Shown: positions 10,527 through 21,667, counted from the stretch's first letter. The stretch is DNA of 64,000 bases from an uncultured Planktomarina sp. (GCA_943788425.1 CALSQF010000001.1:124001-188000); one strand, 5' to 3'. Notes: generated by a model not told the origin, from the sequence alone. Translations and numbers: made by a program.

Positions 10527-13187
10527 ATGCCCACGCTCAATGATATCCGCTCCACGTTTTTGAACTATTTTGACCGCCAGGGTCACCGCGTTTTGCCATC
10601 TAGCCCTCTGGTCCCGCGCAATGATCCAACATTGATGTTTGCCAACTCTGGCATGGTGCAGTTCAAAAATCTCTTCACAGGCGTTGAAACGCGCGATTAC
10701 ACGCGGGCCACCACCGCACAAAAATGCGTACGCGCCGGCGGCAAACATAATGATCTGGACAACGTGGGCTATACCGCGCGCCATCACACCTTTTTTGAGA
10801 TGATGGGCAATTTCAGCTTTGGGGATTATTTCAAAGAAGACGCCATTCTCTTTGCTTGGGAGGTCATCACAAAAGAGCTCTGCATCCCTAAGGAAAAACT
10901 GGTCGTCACCGTCTATCATGATGATGATGAGGCGGTCGCGCTTTGGAAAAAAATTGGTGGCTTTTCGGATGATAAAATTATCCGCATCGCCACGGACGAT
11001 AATTTTTGGATGATGGGGCCGACGGGTCCTTGCGGCCCAAGTTCAGAGATCTTCTATGATCATGGGGATCACATCTGGGGCGGGCCTCCCGGCAGTCCAG
11101 AAGAAGATGGCGATCGATTTGTCGAAATCTGGAACCTCGTATTTATGCAATACGAGCAATTTGAGGATGGCACGCGAAAAGCCTTGGCCGCACAATCCAT
11201 CGACACTGGAATGGGCATCGAGCGCGTTGCGGCATTGTTGCAAGGAACGAATGACAATTACGCGACCGATCTGGTGCGCAATCTGATCGAAGCCTCAGCG
11301 CAGGCCACCTCTTCAGATCCCGACGGTCCGCATAAGACCCATCATCGGGTCATTGCCGACCACCTGCGCTCGACATCCTTCCTGATTGCCGACGGGGTTT
11401 TACCGTCAAAAGATGGCCGTGGTTATGTGCTGCGGCGGATCATGCGCCGCGCGATGCGTCATGGACATTTGATCGGTGCTGCCGGTCCTCTGATGCATCG
11501 TCTGGTGCCGACTTTGGTTCAGCAAATGGGCGCTGCCTATCCTGAATTGGTGCAGGCGCAATCGATGATCGAAGAAACGCTTTTGCAGGAAGAAACTCGG
11601 TTTCGTACCACACTGGATCGCGGGTTGCGACTTTTGGAAGATGAGGTCACCGGTCTGCCCCAGGGGGGTGCTCTGCCCGGTGCAACAGCCTTTAAACTTT
11701 ACGATACATTTGGCTTCCCGCTCGATCTGACACAAGACGCGCTACGCGAAAAGGGTCTCTCGGTCGATACTGATGGGTTTGACAGTGCGATGGCCGCTCA
11801 AAAAGCCAAAGCGCGTGCCGCTTGGGCTGGCTCGGGCGAAATGGCCGATGATACGATTTGGTTTGATGTTCTGGACAACCATGGTGCAACTGATTTCCTT
11901 GGCTATGACACGGAACAAGCCGAAGGTCAGATCGTGGCCTTGGTGCAGGATGGCGCGCAAGTGGACCGGGTTGACGCAGGGGCTGCCGTGCAAATCGTGC
12001 TCAACCAAACACCGTTCTATGCGGAAAGCGGCGGTCAGATTGGTGACCGCGGCGAGATTTTTACAGAGAGCGGGTCTTTAGAGGTCACGGATTGCCGCAA
12101 GACTGCGGACCTGTTCATTCACGTGGCCAAAGTCACCAAAGGCTTTGTCAAATTGGGGCAGGCGGCACAACTCGCAGTCGCGTCGGAACGCCGCGCACGT
12201 ATTCGCGCAAATCACTCGGCCACCCATCTTCTGCATGAAGCTCTGCGCCGCACACTCGGTGAGCACGTTGCACAACGTGGGTCACTCAATGCCGACGATC
12301 GGCTGCGGTTTGATTTCAGCCATGGGCAAGCGTTGACAGCCACGCAGGTCCAGCAGGTGCAAAGTGAAGTGAATGCTTTTATCCGACAAAATAGCACGGT
12401 TGAAACCCGCATTATGACCCCGGACGATGCGCGTGCCCTGGGTGCGCAAGCTCTCTTTGGTGAAAAATATGGTGAGGAAGTACGCGTAGTCTCGATGGGC
12501 CATTTGCCCGGCTCTGGAAAAGGAGCAGTCCAAGACACCTACAGCCTGGAGCTTTGCGGGGGCACCCATGTGCGCCAAACTGGCGATATCGGCGGGTTTG
12601 TCTTGCTAAGCGATGGGGCCTCCTCGTCCGGTGTGCGGCGTATTGAGGCGCTGACAGCGGCAGGGGCAGAAAGTTTCGTTCAACACCAAATGGCGGCAAT
12701 GACCGCCGCTGCGAATGTTTTGAAGGTCCAACCCACAGAGGTTGCAGATCGCGCACAACAGCTGCTCGAGGAACGCAAAGCATTGCAGAACGAAGTGGCC
12801 AGCTTGCGCCGCGATCTCGCTCTGTCTGGTGGCGCAGAAGCCAAGGCAGTCGAGCCAATTTCCATCGGTGGCAAAGCCTTCCTTGCACAGGTTTTGCAAG
12901 GGGTGACAGGCCGTGATTTGCCGGCTTTGGTGGATGCACATAAAGCAAAGATGGGCTCTGGTGTGGTTTTGCTGATCGCCGATGCGGATGGTAAGGCAGC
13001 GGTCGCCGCGGGCGTTACGGGCGATTTGACCGAACAGATTTCAGCGGTGGATATCGTTAAAACTGTTGTCGCGACCCTTGGCGGTAAAGGCGGCGGCGGC
13101 CGGGCTGACATGGCTCAGGGCGGCGCAAAATCGACAGAATATTCTGACACCGCCATTTTAGCCGTCAAGGCACTTTTAGAGGAGTAA
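10527..13187 (+). CDS. alaS: Alanyl-tRNA synthetase
   Basis: An 886-residue class II synthetase charging tRNA-Ala. The N-terminal aminoacylation domain starts [15 protein letters not shown]. The editing domain carries the zinc ligands His563 and His567 (HSATH) and Cys677 and His681 (CGGTH). A coiled coil and a glycine-rich C-Ala domain ([15 protein letters not shown]) end the protein. The open frame extends upstream through the recA terminator to 10428, but the start at 10527 fits the family N-terminus and length. The gene is followed after 7 bases by a DUF1330 gene. Confidence 0.97.
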   Translation: MPTLNDIRSTFLNYFDRQGHRVLPSSPLVPRNDPTLMFANSGMVQFKNLFTGVETRDYTRATTAQKCVRAGGKHNDLDNVGYTARHHTFFEMMGNFSFGDYFKEDAILFAWEVITKELCIPKEKLVVTVYHDDDEAVALWKKIGGFSDDKIIRIATDDNFWMMGPTGPCGPSSEIFYDHGDHIWGGPPGSPEEDGDRFVEIWNLVFMQYEQFEDGTRKALAAQSIDTGMGIERVAALLQGTNDNYATDLVRNLIEASAQATSSDPDGPHKTHHRVIADHLRSTSFLIADGVLPSKDGRGYVLRRIMRRAMRHGHLIGAAGPLMHRLVPTLVQQMGAAYPELVQAQSMIEETLLQEETRFRTTLDRGLRLLEDEVTGLPQGGALPGATAFKLYDTFGFPLDLTQDALREKGLSVDTDGFDSAMAAQKAKARAAWAGSGEMADDTIWFDVLDNHGATDFLGYDTEQAEGQIVALVQDGAQVDRVDAGAAVQIVLNQTPFYAESGGQIGDRGEIFTESGSLEVTDCRKTADLFIHVAKVTKGFVKLGQAAQLAVASERRARIRANHSATHLLHEALRRTLGEHVAQRGSLNADDRLRFDFSHGQALTATQVQQVQSEVNAFIRQNSTVETRIMTPDDARALGAQALFGEKYGEEVRVVSMGHLPGSGKGAVQDTYSLELCGGTHVRQTGDIGGFVLLSDGASSSGVRRIEALTAAGAESFVQHQMAAMTAAANVLKVQPTEVADRAQQLLEERKALQNEVASLRRDLALSGGAEAKAVEPISIGGKAFLAQVLQGVTGRDLPALVDAHKAKMGSGVVLLIADADGKAAVAAGVTGDLTEQISAVDIVKTVVATLGGKGGGGRADMAQGGAKSTEYSDTAILAVKALLEE

Positions 13188-13194
13188 AGACAAG

Positions 13195-13485
13195 ATGCCA
13201 AAAGCTCTGTGGATCGCTCATGTCAACGTTTTAGATGCAGATAAGCTGGCCGCCTATGCCAGCGCCGCCACGCCCGTGATCACAGCTCACGGGGGGGTGT
13301 TTCTGGCCCGCGGTGGTGCCTATGAGCAGTTGGAGGGCCAGGATCATACGCGCAACGTCGTGGCGCAGTTTCCCAGCCTGCAGGCCGCCCATGAGTGCTA
13401 CCACTCCGAAGGTTATCAGGCTGCGATTAAGTTAGGGAAAGGCGGATTCCAGCGCTCATTGATGATTGTGGAGACCATCGACTGA
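13195..13485 (+). CDS. DUF1330 family protein
   Basis: A 96-residue small protein of the DUF1330 ferredoxin-like (dimeric alpha-beta barrel) family. It begins MPKALWIAHVNV and carries the family stretch ARGGAYEQLEGQDHTRNVV near residues 40-58 and the C-terminal CYHSEGYQAAIKL. The biochemical role of the family is not established. It follows alaS by 7 bases with AGGAG just upstream, so it is probably expressed with alaS. An intrinsic terminator follows. Confidence 0.88.
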   Translation: MPKALWIAHVNVLDADKLAAYASAATPVITAHGGVFLARGGAYEQLEGQDHTRNVVAQFPSLQAAHECYHSEGYQAAIKLGKGGFQRSLMIVETID

Positions 13486-13521
13486 TCGCGGATGCCACAT
13501 GGCTCGTGGATTAAGATGAAG

Positions 13522-13560
13522 AGGGATGCAAATCAAACTCTGCATCCCTGTTTTAATGTT
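13522..13560 (+). terminator. intrinsic terminator after DUF1330 gene
   Basis: Perfect 9-bp stem AGGGATGCA / TGCATCCCT (13522-13530 and 13541-13549), a 10-base loop and tail GTTTTAATGTTT. It separates the alaS unit from the convergent typA gene, whose stop codon starts at 13560. The T-rich tail favours the plus strand. Confidence 0.75.
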
Positions 13561-15377
13561 TACGCGCTGCGTGAGGCGCGTTTGCGCTCATGCGGATCCA
13601 GGTGGATCTTGCGCAACCGAATGGCATTAGGCGTAACTTCGACCAGCTCATCGTTGTCAATATAGGCGATGGCCTCTTCCAATGACATTTTGACTGGTGT
13701 GGTGAGACGCACGGCTTCATCAGTGCCGCTGGCTCGAACGTTTGTTAGCTTTTTACCTTTAAGCGGGTTTACCTCAAGATCGTTCTCGCGGTTGTGCTCA
13801 CCAATGACCATACCTTGGTAGACATCTTCTTGGCTGCCAATAAAGAACTTGCCTCGATCTTCTAGATTGAAGATGGCATAGGGGACGGAAACCCCGTTTT
13901 CCATCGAAATCAAAACGCCCGCTCTACGGCCTGGGATGGCACCCTTATGCGGAGCCCAGTTGTGAAACACGCGGTTCAAAACGCCCGTTCCACGGGTATC
14001 CGTCATGAATTCTCCTTGATAGCCGATCAGGCCTCGGGACGGCACATGCGCGATGATTCGCGTCTTGCCCACACCCGCGGATTTCATCTCTGCCAACTCA
14101 CCCTTGCGAAAACCCGTCAGCTTTTCAATCACAACACCAGAATATTCTTCATCTACATCGACGGTCACTTCTTCGATGGGCTCAAGGCGTTGGCCCTCTT
14201 CTTCTTTGAACAAAACCCGCGGGCGGCTGATTGACAGCTCAAAACCCTCGCGGCGCATGTTCTCGATTAGAACACCCATTTGCAGCTCGCCGCGACCCGC
14301 AACCTCGAAGGCCTCGCCGCTTGGTGTATCTGTGACACGGATCGCCACATTGGTCTCCGCCTCTTCCATCAAGCGCTTGCGGATCACCCGGCTTTGCACT
14401 TTCTTGCCGTCACGGCCCGCGAGAGGGCTGTCATTGATCCCAAATGACACCGAAATGGTGGGCGGGTCAATCGGCAAGGAGGGCAGGGCCTCGTTGATCT
14501 CAGGCGCACAGATCGTGTCCGCAACAGTGGCTTTTGTCATGCCGGCCAGGGACACGATATCGCCAGCTACGGCCTCATCAATCGCTTGCTGCGCCAGGCC
14601 ACGGAACGCGAGAATTTTTGTGCAGCGGAACTGCTCAATCTTGCTGCCGTCCCGAGACAGAGCCTTCACCGAATCTCCAGCTTTGAGGCGACCAGTTTCC
14701 ACGCGCCCTGTCAAAATTCGACCAATAAACGGATCCGCTCCAAGTGTGGTGGCCAGCATGGAAAAAGGCTCATGGGTTTTTTCAGCCTGTTTGGGGGATT
14801 TCACATGGCGCACGATCAGCTCGAATAAGGCAGAAAGGTCCTTGCGTGGCCCGTCCAGCTCCCCATCTGCCCAGCCTGCGCGACCAGACGCATAGAGTAC
14901 CGGGAAGTCCAATTGCGCCTCATTGGCATCCAATGACGCAAAAAGGTCAAAACATTCATCCAAGGCCCGGTCGGGTTCGCCATCGGGTTTGTCGACCTTA
15001 TTGACCACCACAATCGGGTTCAAACCGAGGGCCAGCGCTTTGGAGGTGACAAACTTCGTCTGTGGCATTGGACCTTCGGCCGCGTCCACCAACAAGACGA
15101 CGCCGTCAACCATAGACAGGATGCGTTCCACCTCGCCGCCGAAATCCGCATGGCCCGGTGTATCAACTATGTTGATCCGTGTGCCCTTCCATTCCACCGA
15201 TGTCGCTTTGGCCAGAATGGTGATGCCCCGCTCGCGTTCCAGGTCATTGCTGTCCATCGCCCGTTCGGTGGTGGCTTGATTTTCTCGGTAGGTTCCAGAT
15301 TGCTTTAACAGCTCATCCACCAAAGTGGTCTTGCCGTGGTCGACGTGTGCGATGATCGCGATATTACGAAGGTCCAT
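13560..15377 (-). CDS. typA: TypA/BipA ribosome-associated GTPase
   Basis: A 605-residue translational GTPase of the TypA/BipA family, which binds the ribosome and helps 50S assembly and stress adaptation. The G motifs are G1 AHVDHGKTT (near residue 10), G2 region ERGITI, G3 DTPGHADF and G4 NKVDKPD. EF-G-like domains III and V follow, with the BipA-specific C-terminal domain (GRLDPHER-type tail, here [13 protein letters not shown]). Length is normal. It is convergent with the alaS unit and lies downstream of the liv transporter genes on the same strand. Confidence 0.96.
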   Translation of the reverse strand: MDLRNIAIIAHVDHGKTTLVDELLKQSGTYRENQATTERAMDSNDLERERGITILAKATSVEWKGTRINIVDTPGHADFGGEVERILSMVDGVVLLVDAAEGPMPQTKFVTSKALALGLNPIVVVNKVDKPDGEPDRALDECFDLFASLDANEAQLDFPVLYASGRAGWADGELDGPRKDLSALFELIVRHVKSPKQAEKTHEPFSMLATTLGADPFIGRILTGRVETGRLKAGDSVKALSRDGSKIEQFRCTKILAFRGLAQQAIDEAVAGDIVSLAGMTKATVADTICAPEINEALPSLPIDPPTISVSFGINDSPLAGRDGKKVQSRVIRKRLMEEAETNVAIRVTDTPSGEAFEVAGRGELQMGVLIENMRREGFELSISRPRVLFKEEEGQRLEPIEEVTVDVDEEYSGVVIEKLTGFRKGELAEMKSAGVGKTRIIAHVPSRGLIGYQGEFMTDTRGTGVLNRVFHNWAPHKGAIPGRRAGVLISMENGVSVPYAIFNLEDRGKFFIGSQEDVYQGMVIGEHNRENDLEVNPLKGKKLTNVRASGTDEAVRLTTPVKMSLEEAIAYIDNDELVEVTPNAIRLRKIHLDPHERKRASRSA

Positions 15378-15398
15378 TGGGTGCCTCTTCCTTGCTCA

Positions 15399-15423
15399 CC
15401 GCGCCGCCTATACTGCGGCGCGG
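15399..15423 (-). terminator. GC-rich hairpin between livM and typA
   Basis: Perfect 9-bp stem CCGCGCCGC / GCGGCGCGG around a 7-base loop, in the 59-base gap between the livM stop and the typA start. It lacks a T-run on either strand, so termination is uncertain; it may only be a transcript-stabilising or pausing hairpin. Confidence 0.35.
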
Positions 15424-15436
15424 CGAAAGGAAAGAG

Positions 15437-16771
15437 CTACTTTTCAGGGATCAAGCCCTTCGGCGCAAATCGGAGCACCAAGATCAATATAAGTCCCATG
15501 GTTAAGAGCCGCATATGGGCGACGGAGTCGAGCAGATGCAGGCGCAAGCCATTGTCCTCTGCCATGCCTGCGGTCAGGATCTGCATTAATATTGCGCCCA
15601 TAGGTTCGACTTGCACCCATAGGAAAAAGATTAAAAACCCGCCTAAGACCGATCCGAAATTATTGCCGGATCCCCCCACAATGACCATCACCCAAACCAA
15701 AAAGGTGAAGCGGAGCGGTTGGTAGGAGGAGGGGGTCAACTGGCTGTCGAGCGTGGTCATCATCGCGCCGGCCACACCGCAAATCGCGGAACCTAAGATG
15801 AATATTTGCAGATGCCGCGACGTTACATTTTTTCCCATCGCTTCAGCGGCATCCTCATTGTCACGAATGGCCCGCATCATCCGGCCCCAAGGGCTGGCGA
15901 GGGCGAGCTGTGCGAGAATGAGAATAATCACCAAAACAATCGAAAACAGCCCCGCGTATCCGAGCTTCACAACAATCGAAGAGGTGGTGACCGTATCAAG
16001 CCCAAGTGCTGTGGTGCGTTCAATAAAACGCGCGCTTTCTTGCAGCTCAATCTCATAGGGCACCGGGCGGGGCAGGCCGATCACATTCTTCACACCGCGC
16101 GACAGCCAATCTTCGTTTTTCATCACAGCAATGATGATTTCCGAGATCCCAAGCGTGGCAATCGCGAGATAATCTGAACGCAGGCTTAGAGCGGTCTTGC
16201 CAATCAACCAGGCGACACCCGCCGCCAACAAGCCGCCGACGGGCCAGGAGATCAACGCCATGAAGCCCCAATCTTTGTAGTTCGCGCCGCCAAAATTCAA
16301 CCCACCAAGATAGCCCGTACCTGCTGCATCAACAGATTCGACGGCCGCTACACCGCCGTCAAAGACCGCGCGAAAGATGAAAAAGCCGCCAATCAAAATA
16401 GCGATGGTTGTTAAGGTTCTCGCGCGTCCTGCTGCCATCCGAATTTGCGCCAAGATTGCCCCGGTCACAGTGGCGGCGCCCAGGATCAAGCCTAAAATGA
16501 CATGCAGACCGCCGGCGGCCCAGGCCTCGGTTGTCGGGGGCATTGAGATCAAAACCGCCGCAAGACCGCCGAGCGCCACAAACCCCATGATGCCAACATT
16601 AAACAGGCCGGCAAATCCCCATTGTAAGTTAACCCCCAGCGCCATGATCGCAGACACCAATCCCATATTGAGGATGAACAGCGCCGTGTTCCAGCTTTGA
16701 ACAAAACCCGTGCCGAGGATAAGGCAGGCCACCAAAAAGAACAGACCGATATTTTTATAATTGATGGTCAT
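15437..16771 (-). CDS. livM: Branched-chain amino-acid ABC transporter permease (LivM type)
   Basis: A 444-residue polytopic inner-membrane permease of the BPD_transp_2 (LivM) family. About ten membrane segments can be seen. The cytoplasmic coupling region around ALSLRSDYLAIATLGISEI, near residues 190-210, contacts the ATPases. It is longer than E. coli-type domains because of an insertion between the first helices. It is the last gene of the SBP-livG-livF-livH-livM array, and its ATG overlaps the livH stop by four bases. Confidence 0.92.
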   Translation of the reverse strand: MTINYKNIGLFFLVACLILGTGFVQSWNTALFILNMGLVSAIMALGVNLQWGFAGLFNVGIMGFVALGGLAAVLISMPPTTEAWAAGGLHVILGLILGAATVTGAILAQIRMAAGRARTLTTIAILIGGFFIFRAVFDGGVAAVESVDAAGTGYLGGLNFGGANYKDWGFMALISWPVGGLLAAGVAWLIGKTALSLRSDYLAIATLGISEIIIAVMKNEDWLSRGVKNVIGLPRPVPYEIELQESARFIERTTALGLDTVTTSSIVVKLGYAGLFSIVLVIILILAQLALASPWGRMMRAIRDNEDAAEAMGKNVTSRHLQIFILGSAICGVAGAMMTTLDSQLTPSSYQPLRFTFLVWVMVIVGGSGNNFGSVLGGFLIFFLWVQVEPMGAILMQILTAGMAEDNGLRLHLLDSVAHMRLLTMGLILILVLRFAPKGLIPEK

Positions 16772-17781
16772 ACGGATTTCCCCTTAAACAATCCGGTCGG
16801 ACGGAACAGCAATACTATGATCAAGATGGTAAAACTCACAGCAAACTTGTAATCGGTAGAGAGTATCTGGACCAACGTGTCGGGCTCGAAACGATCCGGC
16901 AGAAGGTAGCCCAGAACCTTTTTAAGCGGGTAAGTGATCAGAACCTCTGAGAAAGCAATAACAAAGCCGCCCGCAATAGCTCCCAGCGGATTTCCCAAGC
17001 CTCCCACCACAGCCGCAGCAAAAATTGGCAACAGAAGTTGCAAGTAGATGAAGGGCTTAAAAGATTTATCTAATCCATAAAGCGCGCCGGCTGTTGCGGC
17101 CAGACCGGCAACGATGAGCCATGTCACAGTTACCACTCGGTCAGGGTTGATGCCGGAGAGCAGTGCCAAATCTTCATTGTCCGAGAAGGCGCGCATGGAT
17201 TTGCCCGTGCGGGTCCTGTTGAGAAACCAAAACAATACGATGACCACAATTATGGCCGTGACGATGGTGATTCCTTGGGTTGTTTTAAAAGCCAAGCCCT
17301 CTGAAAGGCCGGTGAATTTTTTAAATTCCCGCGCCGATATGATAAATCGTTCACCGTCGGAGAACCTTTGATCGTTTGGCCCAATGATAAAACGCACCAA
17401 ACCGTTCATCACAAACATCACGCCCATGGAGACGATGACCAAGATCACCGGCGCCGCTTTTCGTTGTCTGTAGAACCGATAGACCAGCCGGTCTGTGGTG
17501 AGCAACAAAGCGGCAGTGGCGGCGATGCCAAAGGGAATGGCCAAAAGCGCTGTTGGCAGCGGCCCCAGAGAGATTCCCCAGCCTTGAAACAGCCAGGTCA
17601 CGAGAATCGTCACCATAGCGCCAAAAGCCATCGTGTCCCCATGGGCAAAATTTGAAAACCGTAAGATGCCATAAATCAATGTCACACCCAGCGCGCCGAG
17701 GGCCAATTGACTCCCGTAGGCGAGGGCTGGGATCAGAACATAATTGGACAGCACGACCAGTGCATTTAAAAGATCAACCAT
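16768..17781 (-). CDS. livH: Branched-chain amino-acid ABC transporter permease (LivH type)
   Basis: A 337-residue membrane permease of the LivH family with about eight hydrophobic segments. Family motifs are GVTLIYGILRFSNFAHGD near residues 33-50 and RAFSDNEDLALLSGINPDR near 197-215, the latter being the coupling loop to the ATPase. It forms the transmembrane channel with LivM. It starts 3 bases after the livF stop and overlaps livM by four bases, so one transcript is expected. Confidence 0.93.
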   Translation of the reverse strand: MVDLLNALVVLSNYVLIPALAYGSQLALGALGVTLIYGILRFSNFAHGDTMAFGAMVTILVTWLFQGWGISLGPLPTALLAIPFGIAATAALLLTTDRLVYRFYRQRKAAPVILVIVSMGVMFVMNGLVRFIIGPNDQRFSDGERFIISAREFKKFTGLSEGLAFKTTQGITIVTAIIVVIVLFWFLNRTRTGKSMRAFSDNEDLALLSGINPDRVVTVTWLIVAGLAATAGALYGLDKSFKPFIYLQLLLPIFAAAVVGGLGNPLGAIAGGFVIAFSEVLITYPLKKVLGYLLPDRFEPDTLVQILSTDYKFAVSFTILIIVLLFRPTGLFKGKSV

Positions 17782-17784
17782 CGA

Positions 17785-18498
17785 CTAGCCCCCCAAGAAT
17801 GATTTGCGCACATCTGGGTCGGCCAAAAGTGCCGCGCCTGTGTCGGTGAAACGATTTGTGCCTTGCACGAGCACATAGCCACGATCTGCGACCTCCAGCG
17901 CCTGGCGGGCATTCTGCTCAACCATTAAGATCGAGATACCTGTGCGGGCAACTTCGATGATCCGGTCAAACAGCTCATCCATAACAATAGGTGACACGCC
18001 AGCTGTGGGTTCATCCAGCATCAGAACTTTGGGTTGCGTCATCAAAGCCCGGCCAACGGCGACCTGCTGGCGTTGCCCGCCAGACAGCTCGCCGGCCGCC
18101 TGTTTGCGTTTGTCGCGCAGAATGGGAAAGAGATCAAAAATCTGCTCCATCGTGACGCGAATATCATCGCGGCGCAGGAAGGCCCCCATTTCCAAATTCT
18201 CCTCAACCGTCAGGGAAGTAAAAATATTAGATGTTTGAGGCACAAAGGCCATGCCCTTGGCCACACGGTCTTGCGGCGTCAGATCGGTGATGTCCTCACC
18301 ATCCAAACGCACAGACCCCTTTTGAAGGTTAAGCATGCCAAAAACTGCTTTCATCGCAGTGGATTTTCCGGCGCCGTTAGGACCCACGATCACGGCAATC
18401 TCACCGGGGTTCACTGCAATGGTGCACTCATGCAAGATATCAGCGCCCCGGCCATAGCCGCCGGTCATGGACTCGCCGATTAAGAAGGGTTCGGTCAT
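17785..18498 (-). CDS. livF: Branched-chain amino-acid ABC transporter ATPase (LivF type)
   Basis: A 237-residue ABC ATPase. Walker A is GPNGAGKST at residues 39-47, the signature LSGGQ at 138-142 and Walker B LMLDEP at 159-164, with the H-loop region LMVEQNARQAL after it. The LivF type is recognised by length and by the paired livG. It hydrolyses ATP for uptake through LivHM. The start overlaps the livG stop by four bases. Confidence 0.94.
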   Translation of the reverse strand: MTEPFLIGESMTGGYGRGADILHECTIAVNPGEIAVIVGPNGAGKSTAMKAVFGMLNLQKGSVRLDGEDITDLTPQDRVAKGMAFVPQTSNIFTSLTVEENLEMGAFLRRDDIRVTMEQIFDLFPILRDKRKQAAGELSGGQRQQVAVGRALMTQPKVLMLDEPTAGVSPIVMDELFDRIIEVARTGISILMVEQNARQALEVADRGYVLVQGTNRFTDTGAALLADPDVRKSFLGG

Positions 18499-19274
18499 TC
18501 TGCTGCGCCTTTATTTTTCAGTCCGGTGCCAAGATAAGCTTCAATCACCTGCTCATTGGCTTTGATCTCGTCAATTGTACCCTCAGCCAGCACCTTGCCC
18601 TCTGCCATGACAATAACGGGGTCGCATAAGCGGCCAATGAAAGCCATGTCATGCTCAATCATGCAAAACGTGTAGCCCCGCTCTTTGTTGAGCCGCATAA
18701 TAGCATCGCCAATGGTGTTGAGGAGCGTGCGATTGACCCCCGCGCCAACTTCATCAAGAAACACAATACGCGCATCCACCATCATGGTGCGGCCCAGCTC
18801 AAGTAGTTTTTTCTGACCTCCAGAGAGGTTACCAGCTTTCTCATCACGCAGATGATCCACGGTCAAAAATTCCAAAACCTCATCGGCCTTCGCTTGCAGC
18901 GCGCGCTCCTCATTCGCGATGCGCTTGCGTCCAAACCACGTGTTCCAAAGGGTTTCTCCAGATTGACCGCCGGGCACCATCATCAGGTTCTCGCGGACTG
19001 TCATAGAGCTAAATTCATGGGCGATTTGGAAGGTGCGCAGCAGCCCTTTGTGAAACAATTCATGCGGAGCCATGCCGGAAATATCGTCGCCCGCCATTGT
19101 AACCCGGCCGGATGTGGGCGGCAAAACACCTGCGATCACGTTGAATAAGGTGGTTTTGCCAGCACCATTTGGGCCGACCAAACCAGTGATAGAGCCCTCA
19201 CGTATTTCCAGTGACGCTCCATCTACGGCGCGAAACCCGCCAAAATGGCGATGCAAGTTTTCAACCTTGATCAT
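18495..19274 (-). CDS. livG: Branched-chain amino-acid ABC transporter ATPase (LivG type)
   Basis: A 259-residue ABC ATPase with Walker A GPNGAGKTT (34-42), signature LSGGQ (150-154) and Walker B IVFLDE (170-175). After Walker B it reads LDEVGAGVN rather than the more usual LDEPxAG, a modest variation. The C-terminal BCA_ABC_TP tail (AYLGTGLKNKGAAE) is typical of LivG. It is first of the four membrane and ATPase genes and lies 75 bases downstream of the binding-protein gene, with a hairpin between them. Confidence 0.94.
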   Translation of the reverse strand: MIKVENLHRHFGGFRAVDGASLEIREGSITGLVGPNGAGKTTLFNVIAGVLPPTSGRVTMAGDDISGMAPHELFHKGLLRTFQIAHEFSSMTVRENLMMVPGGQSGETLWNTWFGRKRIANEERALQAKADEVLEFLTVDHLRDEKAGNLSGGQKKLLELGRTMMVDARIVFLDEVGAGVNRTLLNTIGDAIMRLNKERGYTFCMIEHDMAFIGRLCDPVIVMAEGKVLAEGTIDEIKANEQVIEAYLGTGLKNKGAAE

Positions 19275-19302
19275 GCCAAGTCTCCAATAGTCATTTCATG
19301 CA

Positions 19303-19330
19303 AACAGCCCCGCTATGAAACGGGGCTGTT
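19303..19330 (-). terminator. hairpin between liv binding protein gene and livG
   Basis: A perfect 10-bp GC-rich stem AACAGCCCCG / CGGGGCTGTT with an 8-base loop lies just after the binding-protein stop on the minus strand, followed by TGTTTGC. In similar operons such a hairpin lets more binding protein than transporter be made, either by partial termination or by mRNA protection. That role is inferred. Confidence 0.6.
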
Positions 19331-19349
19331 GTTAATCATGGGGCTGTAT

Positions 19350-20531
19350 TTAGCGGTATTTAACAGTGATTTCAGCACCGCCCTCATAGCCAACCTGACG
19401 GTAGTTACCAGCTGACTCGCCGCCACCGATTAGCTCAACTGCTGTTGCGCCCACGTAGTCAATGTCGATGCCTGCGGCAACGGCCTGCAGGGCCATGCCA
19501 AGCTGACCTGGTTCAATTTTCAAACCAGGCGCGTTTGCCACTTCCATGACTTTTTCCTTATACGCTGCTGGATCCGAGGAGCCGGCAGCTTGCATGGCCA
19601 ACATAATCAAAGCCGTTGCGTCATATGATTCTGCTGCGAATGGCGATGTGCCATCAAAGTCATCGCCAGCCATTGCTGCGAAGATACCGGCGCCCGCGCT
19701 GTCTGTGCCGGGCACCTGACCGCTGGAGCCATCGAGGTCAGAACCGAAATTCTCAACCAATTTTGCGGAAATCATGCCGTCTGGGAAGTGGAATGTGTCA
19801 AAGGCGCCTGAATCCAAAGCAGCACGGACGATACCGGAGCCACCTTGATCGACATAACCTGCCACGACCAAACGGTCGCCACCAGCTGCCGCCAAAGCAC
19901 CGATCTCAGCAGAGTAGTCTGCCTTGCCATCTTCATGGGCGGCGTTGATTGTTACAGTCCCACCGGCCGCTTCAAATGCTGCTTGGAAGCTGTCGGCCAA
20001 ACCTTTGCCGTAGTCGTTATTGGTATAGGTGACAGCAACAGAGTTGATGCCTGCTTCCAACAGGACGTCTGTCATCACAACACCTTGACGCGCATCAGAA
20101 GGCGCGGTGCGGAAGAACAAACCATTATCTTCTGCTGTGGACAGGGCAGGGGATGTGGCGGATGGTGAAATCATCACCATACCGTTGGCCAAGGCCACGT
20201 TGGACAAAATAGCACCGGTCACGCCAGAGCAGTCGGCGCCCATGATGCCTTTGACACCATCGGAGGTGATCAAACGCTCGGCGACAGCTGTCGCTGCGCC
20301 CGCATCAATACAGGTCGAGTCGCCGCGCACAGAGGTTACGGTTGAGCCGCCAAGCAGTGCACCGCTGGCGGTCGCTTCTGCCATGGCCATTTCAGCCGCG
20401 GCGCCCATCTGTGGGGTGAGCGATTCAATTGGACCGGTGAACCCTAAGATCACACCAATTTTAATATCTTCCGCAGACACAGCACCCGCGGATAATGCAA
20501 CAGCCGTAGTGGCCAGCAGCAGTTTTCTCAT
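19350..20531 (-). CDS. Branched-chain amino-acid ABC transporter substrate-binding protein
   Basis: A 393-residue periplasmic binding protein (Peripla_BP_6/LivJ-like). The first 21 residues (MRKLLLATTAVALSAGAVSA-E) form a clear Sec signal peptide, and mature protein starts EDIKIGVILGFTG. The start at 20531 is chosen over the longer open frame because GGGAGAA precedes it and the signal peptide begins there. Its gene heads the liv operon. The ligand cannot be assigned; this family binds leucine-type amino acids but also amides and other polar solutes. Confidence 0.92.
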   Translation of the reverse strand: MRKLLLATTAVALSAGAVSAEDIKIGVILGFTGPIESLTPQMGAAAEMAMAEATASGALLGGSTVTSVRGDSTCIDAGAATAVAERLITSDGVKGIMGADCSGVTGAILSNVALANGMVMISPSATSPALSTAEDNGLFFRTAPSDARQGVVMTDVLLEAGINSVAVTYTNNDYGKGLADSFQAAFEAAGGTVTINAAHEDGKADYSAEIGALAAAGGDRLVVAGYVDQGGSGIVRAALDSGAFDTFHFPDGMISAKLVENFGSDLDGSSGQVPGTDSAGAGIFAAMAGDDFDGTSPFAAESYDATALIMLAMQAAGSSDPAAYKEKVMEVANAPGLKIEPGQLGMALQAVAAGIDIDYVGATAVELIGGGESAGNYRQVGYEGGAEITVKYR

Positions 20532-20662
20532 AACATTCTCCCGTTTGGTTGTTTTTATTGTGCTCGACGATAGAAGGGCTGCTGCCAAAAAGGAAGCGAT
20601 TCTTCATGCATTTCTTGCATCCTATGGATGAATTTACCTCGCGCGTGCTGCGAAATGTTGCC

Positions 20663-21667
20663 TCAATACGCCAGGCGCGACGATTGCGCGCCGCGTTCTC
20701 GGTAAGGGGTGGTATCATAATGAGCCCGGTAGCATTTCGAAAAATGTGAGGGCGAGGCAAAGCCGCAGGCCAAAGCAACATTGATCACCGACATATCGGT
20801 TTGCATCAACAGATTGCGCGCTTTTTGCAAACGCAACTCCATATAATAGCGCTTTGGCGAACGGTTGAGATAGCGACGAAACAAACGCTCAAGCTGCCGG
20901 GTCGACATATTAACATCGCGGGCCAAGAGAGAAGGGCTGATAGGCTCTTCAATATTTAGCTCCATTTTTTGGATGACTTGGCTTAATTTCGGATGACGCA
21001 CGCCAATGCGCGTCGGAATTGAAAGTCGCTGCGTGTCTTGATCGGTGCGAATGGAGGAATAGATCAGCTGGTCGGCCACCGAGTTGGCCAAATCCTCACC
21101 ATGATCCTGCGCAATCAGTTTCAGCATAAGATCAATGGAGGAAGTGCCGCCAGCAGTGGTAATACGATTGCCATCCACCACAAAGACTGATTTTGTCAGT
21201 TCGACGTCCTCAAACTCCTCAACAAAACTGTCTTGATTTTCCCAATGGATCGTGGCCCGTTTTCCATCAAGCAGCCCCGCTTTCGCAAGCGTATAACCCG
21301 CGGTGCATAGCCCTGCCATCAAGGGCCCACGACGCGACTCGCGGCGCAGCCAATTGACGACTTTCTTGGAGGAGGCGCTTTTGATGCTCACGCCACCGCA
21401 GACCATGACGGTGTCGTCGCGCAACACCTCAATCAACTCATCCTGGACGACAAATTTGATCCCTGCTGAGCAGTGTACGGGGGCGCCATTCTCAGACATC
21501 AAAGTCCAAGTATACAGCTCTCGGCCCGACATGCGATTTGCGATCCGCAAAGATTCGACCGCTGCGGAAAAGCACAACATCGTAAACTCTTCGAGCAGCA
21601 CGAAAACAAAGCGCCGCGGCTTGGCTGGCGCTTCAATCGTTCCTTCGAGTTGATCAAATATATCCAT
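20663..21667 (-). CDS. GlxA-family transcriptional regulator (DJ-1/PfpI-like domain plus AraC HTH)
   Basis: A 334-residue regulator. Residues 15-200 form a DJ-1/PfpI amidase-like sensor domain, with [10 protein letters not shown] and the elbow segment [13 protein letters not shown], where the usual nucleophile position holds Cys. Residues 225-330 are an AraC-type double HTH ending [25 protein letters not shown]. Family members such as GbdR and ArgR respond to amines or amino-acid derivatives. It lies upstream of the liv binding-protein gene on the same strand, 131 bases away, so control of that transporter is a reasonable guess. The inducer is unknown. Confidence 0.9.
   Translation of the reverse strand: MDIFDQLEGTIEAPAKPRRFVFVLLEEFTMLCFSAAVESLRIANRMSGRELYTWTLMSENGAPVHCSAGIKFVVQDELIEVLRDDTVMVCGGVSIKSASSKKVVNWLRRESRRGPLMAGLCTAGYTLAKAGLLDGKRATIHWENQDSFVEEFEDVELTKSVFVVDGNRITTAGGTSSIDLMLKLIAQDHGEDLANSVADQLIYSSIRTDQDTQRLSIPTRIGVRHPKLSQVIQKMELNIEEPISPSLLARDVNMSTRQLERLFRRYLNRSPKRYYMELRLQKARNLLMQTDMSVINVALACGFASPSHFSKCYRAHYDTTPYRERGAQSSRLAY

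Noticed and set aside
14053-14895. A 280-codon open frame antisense to typA
   Set aside because: Serine- and arginine-rich translation typical of an antisense shadow; typA is intact across the region.
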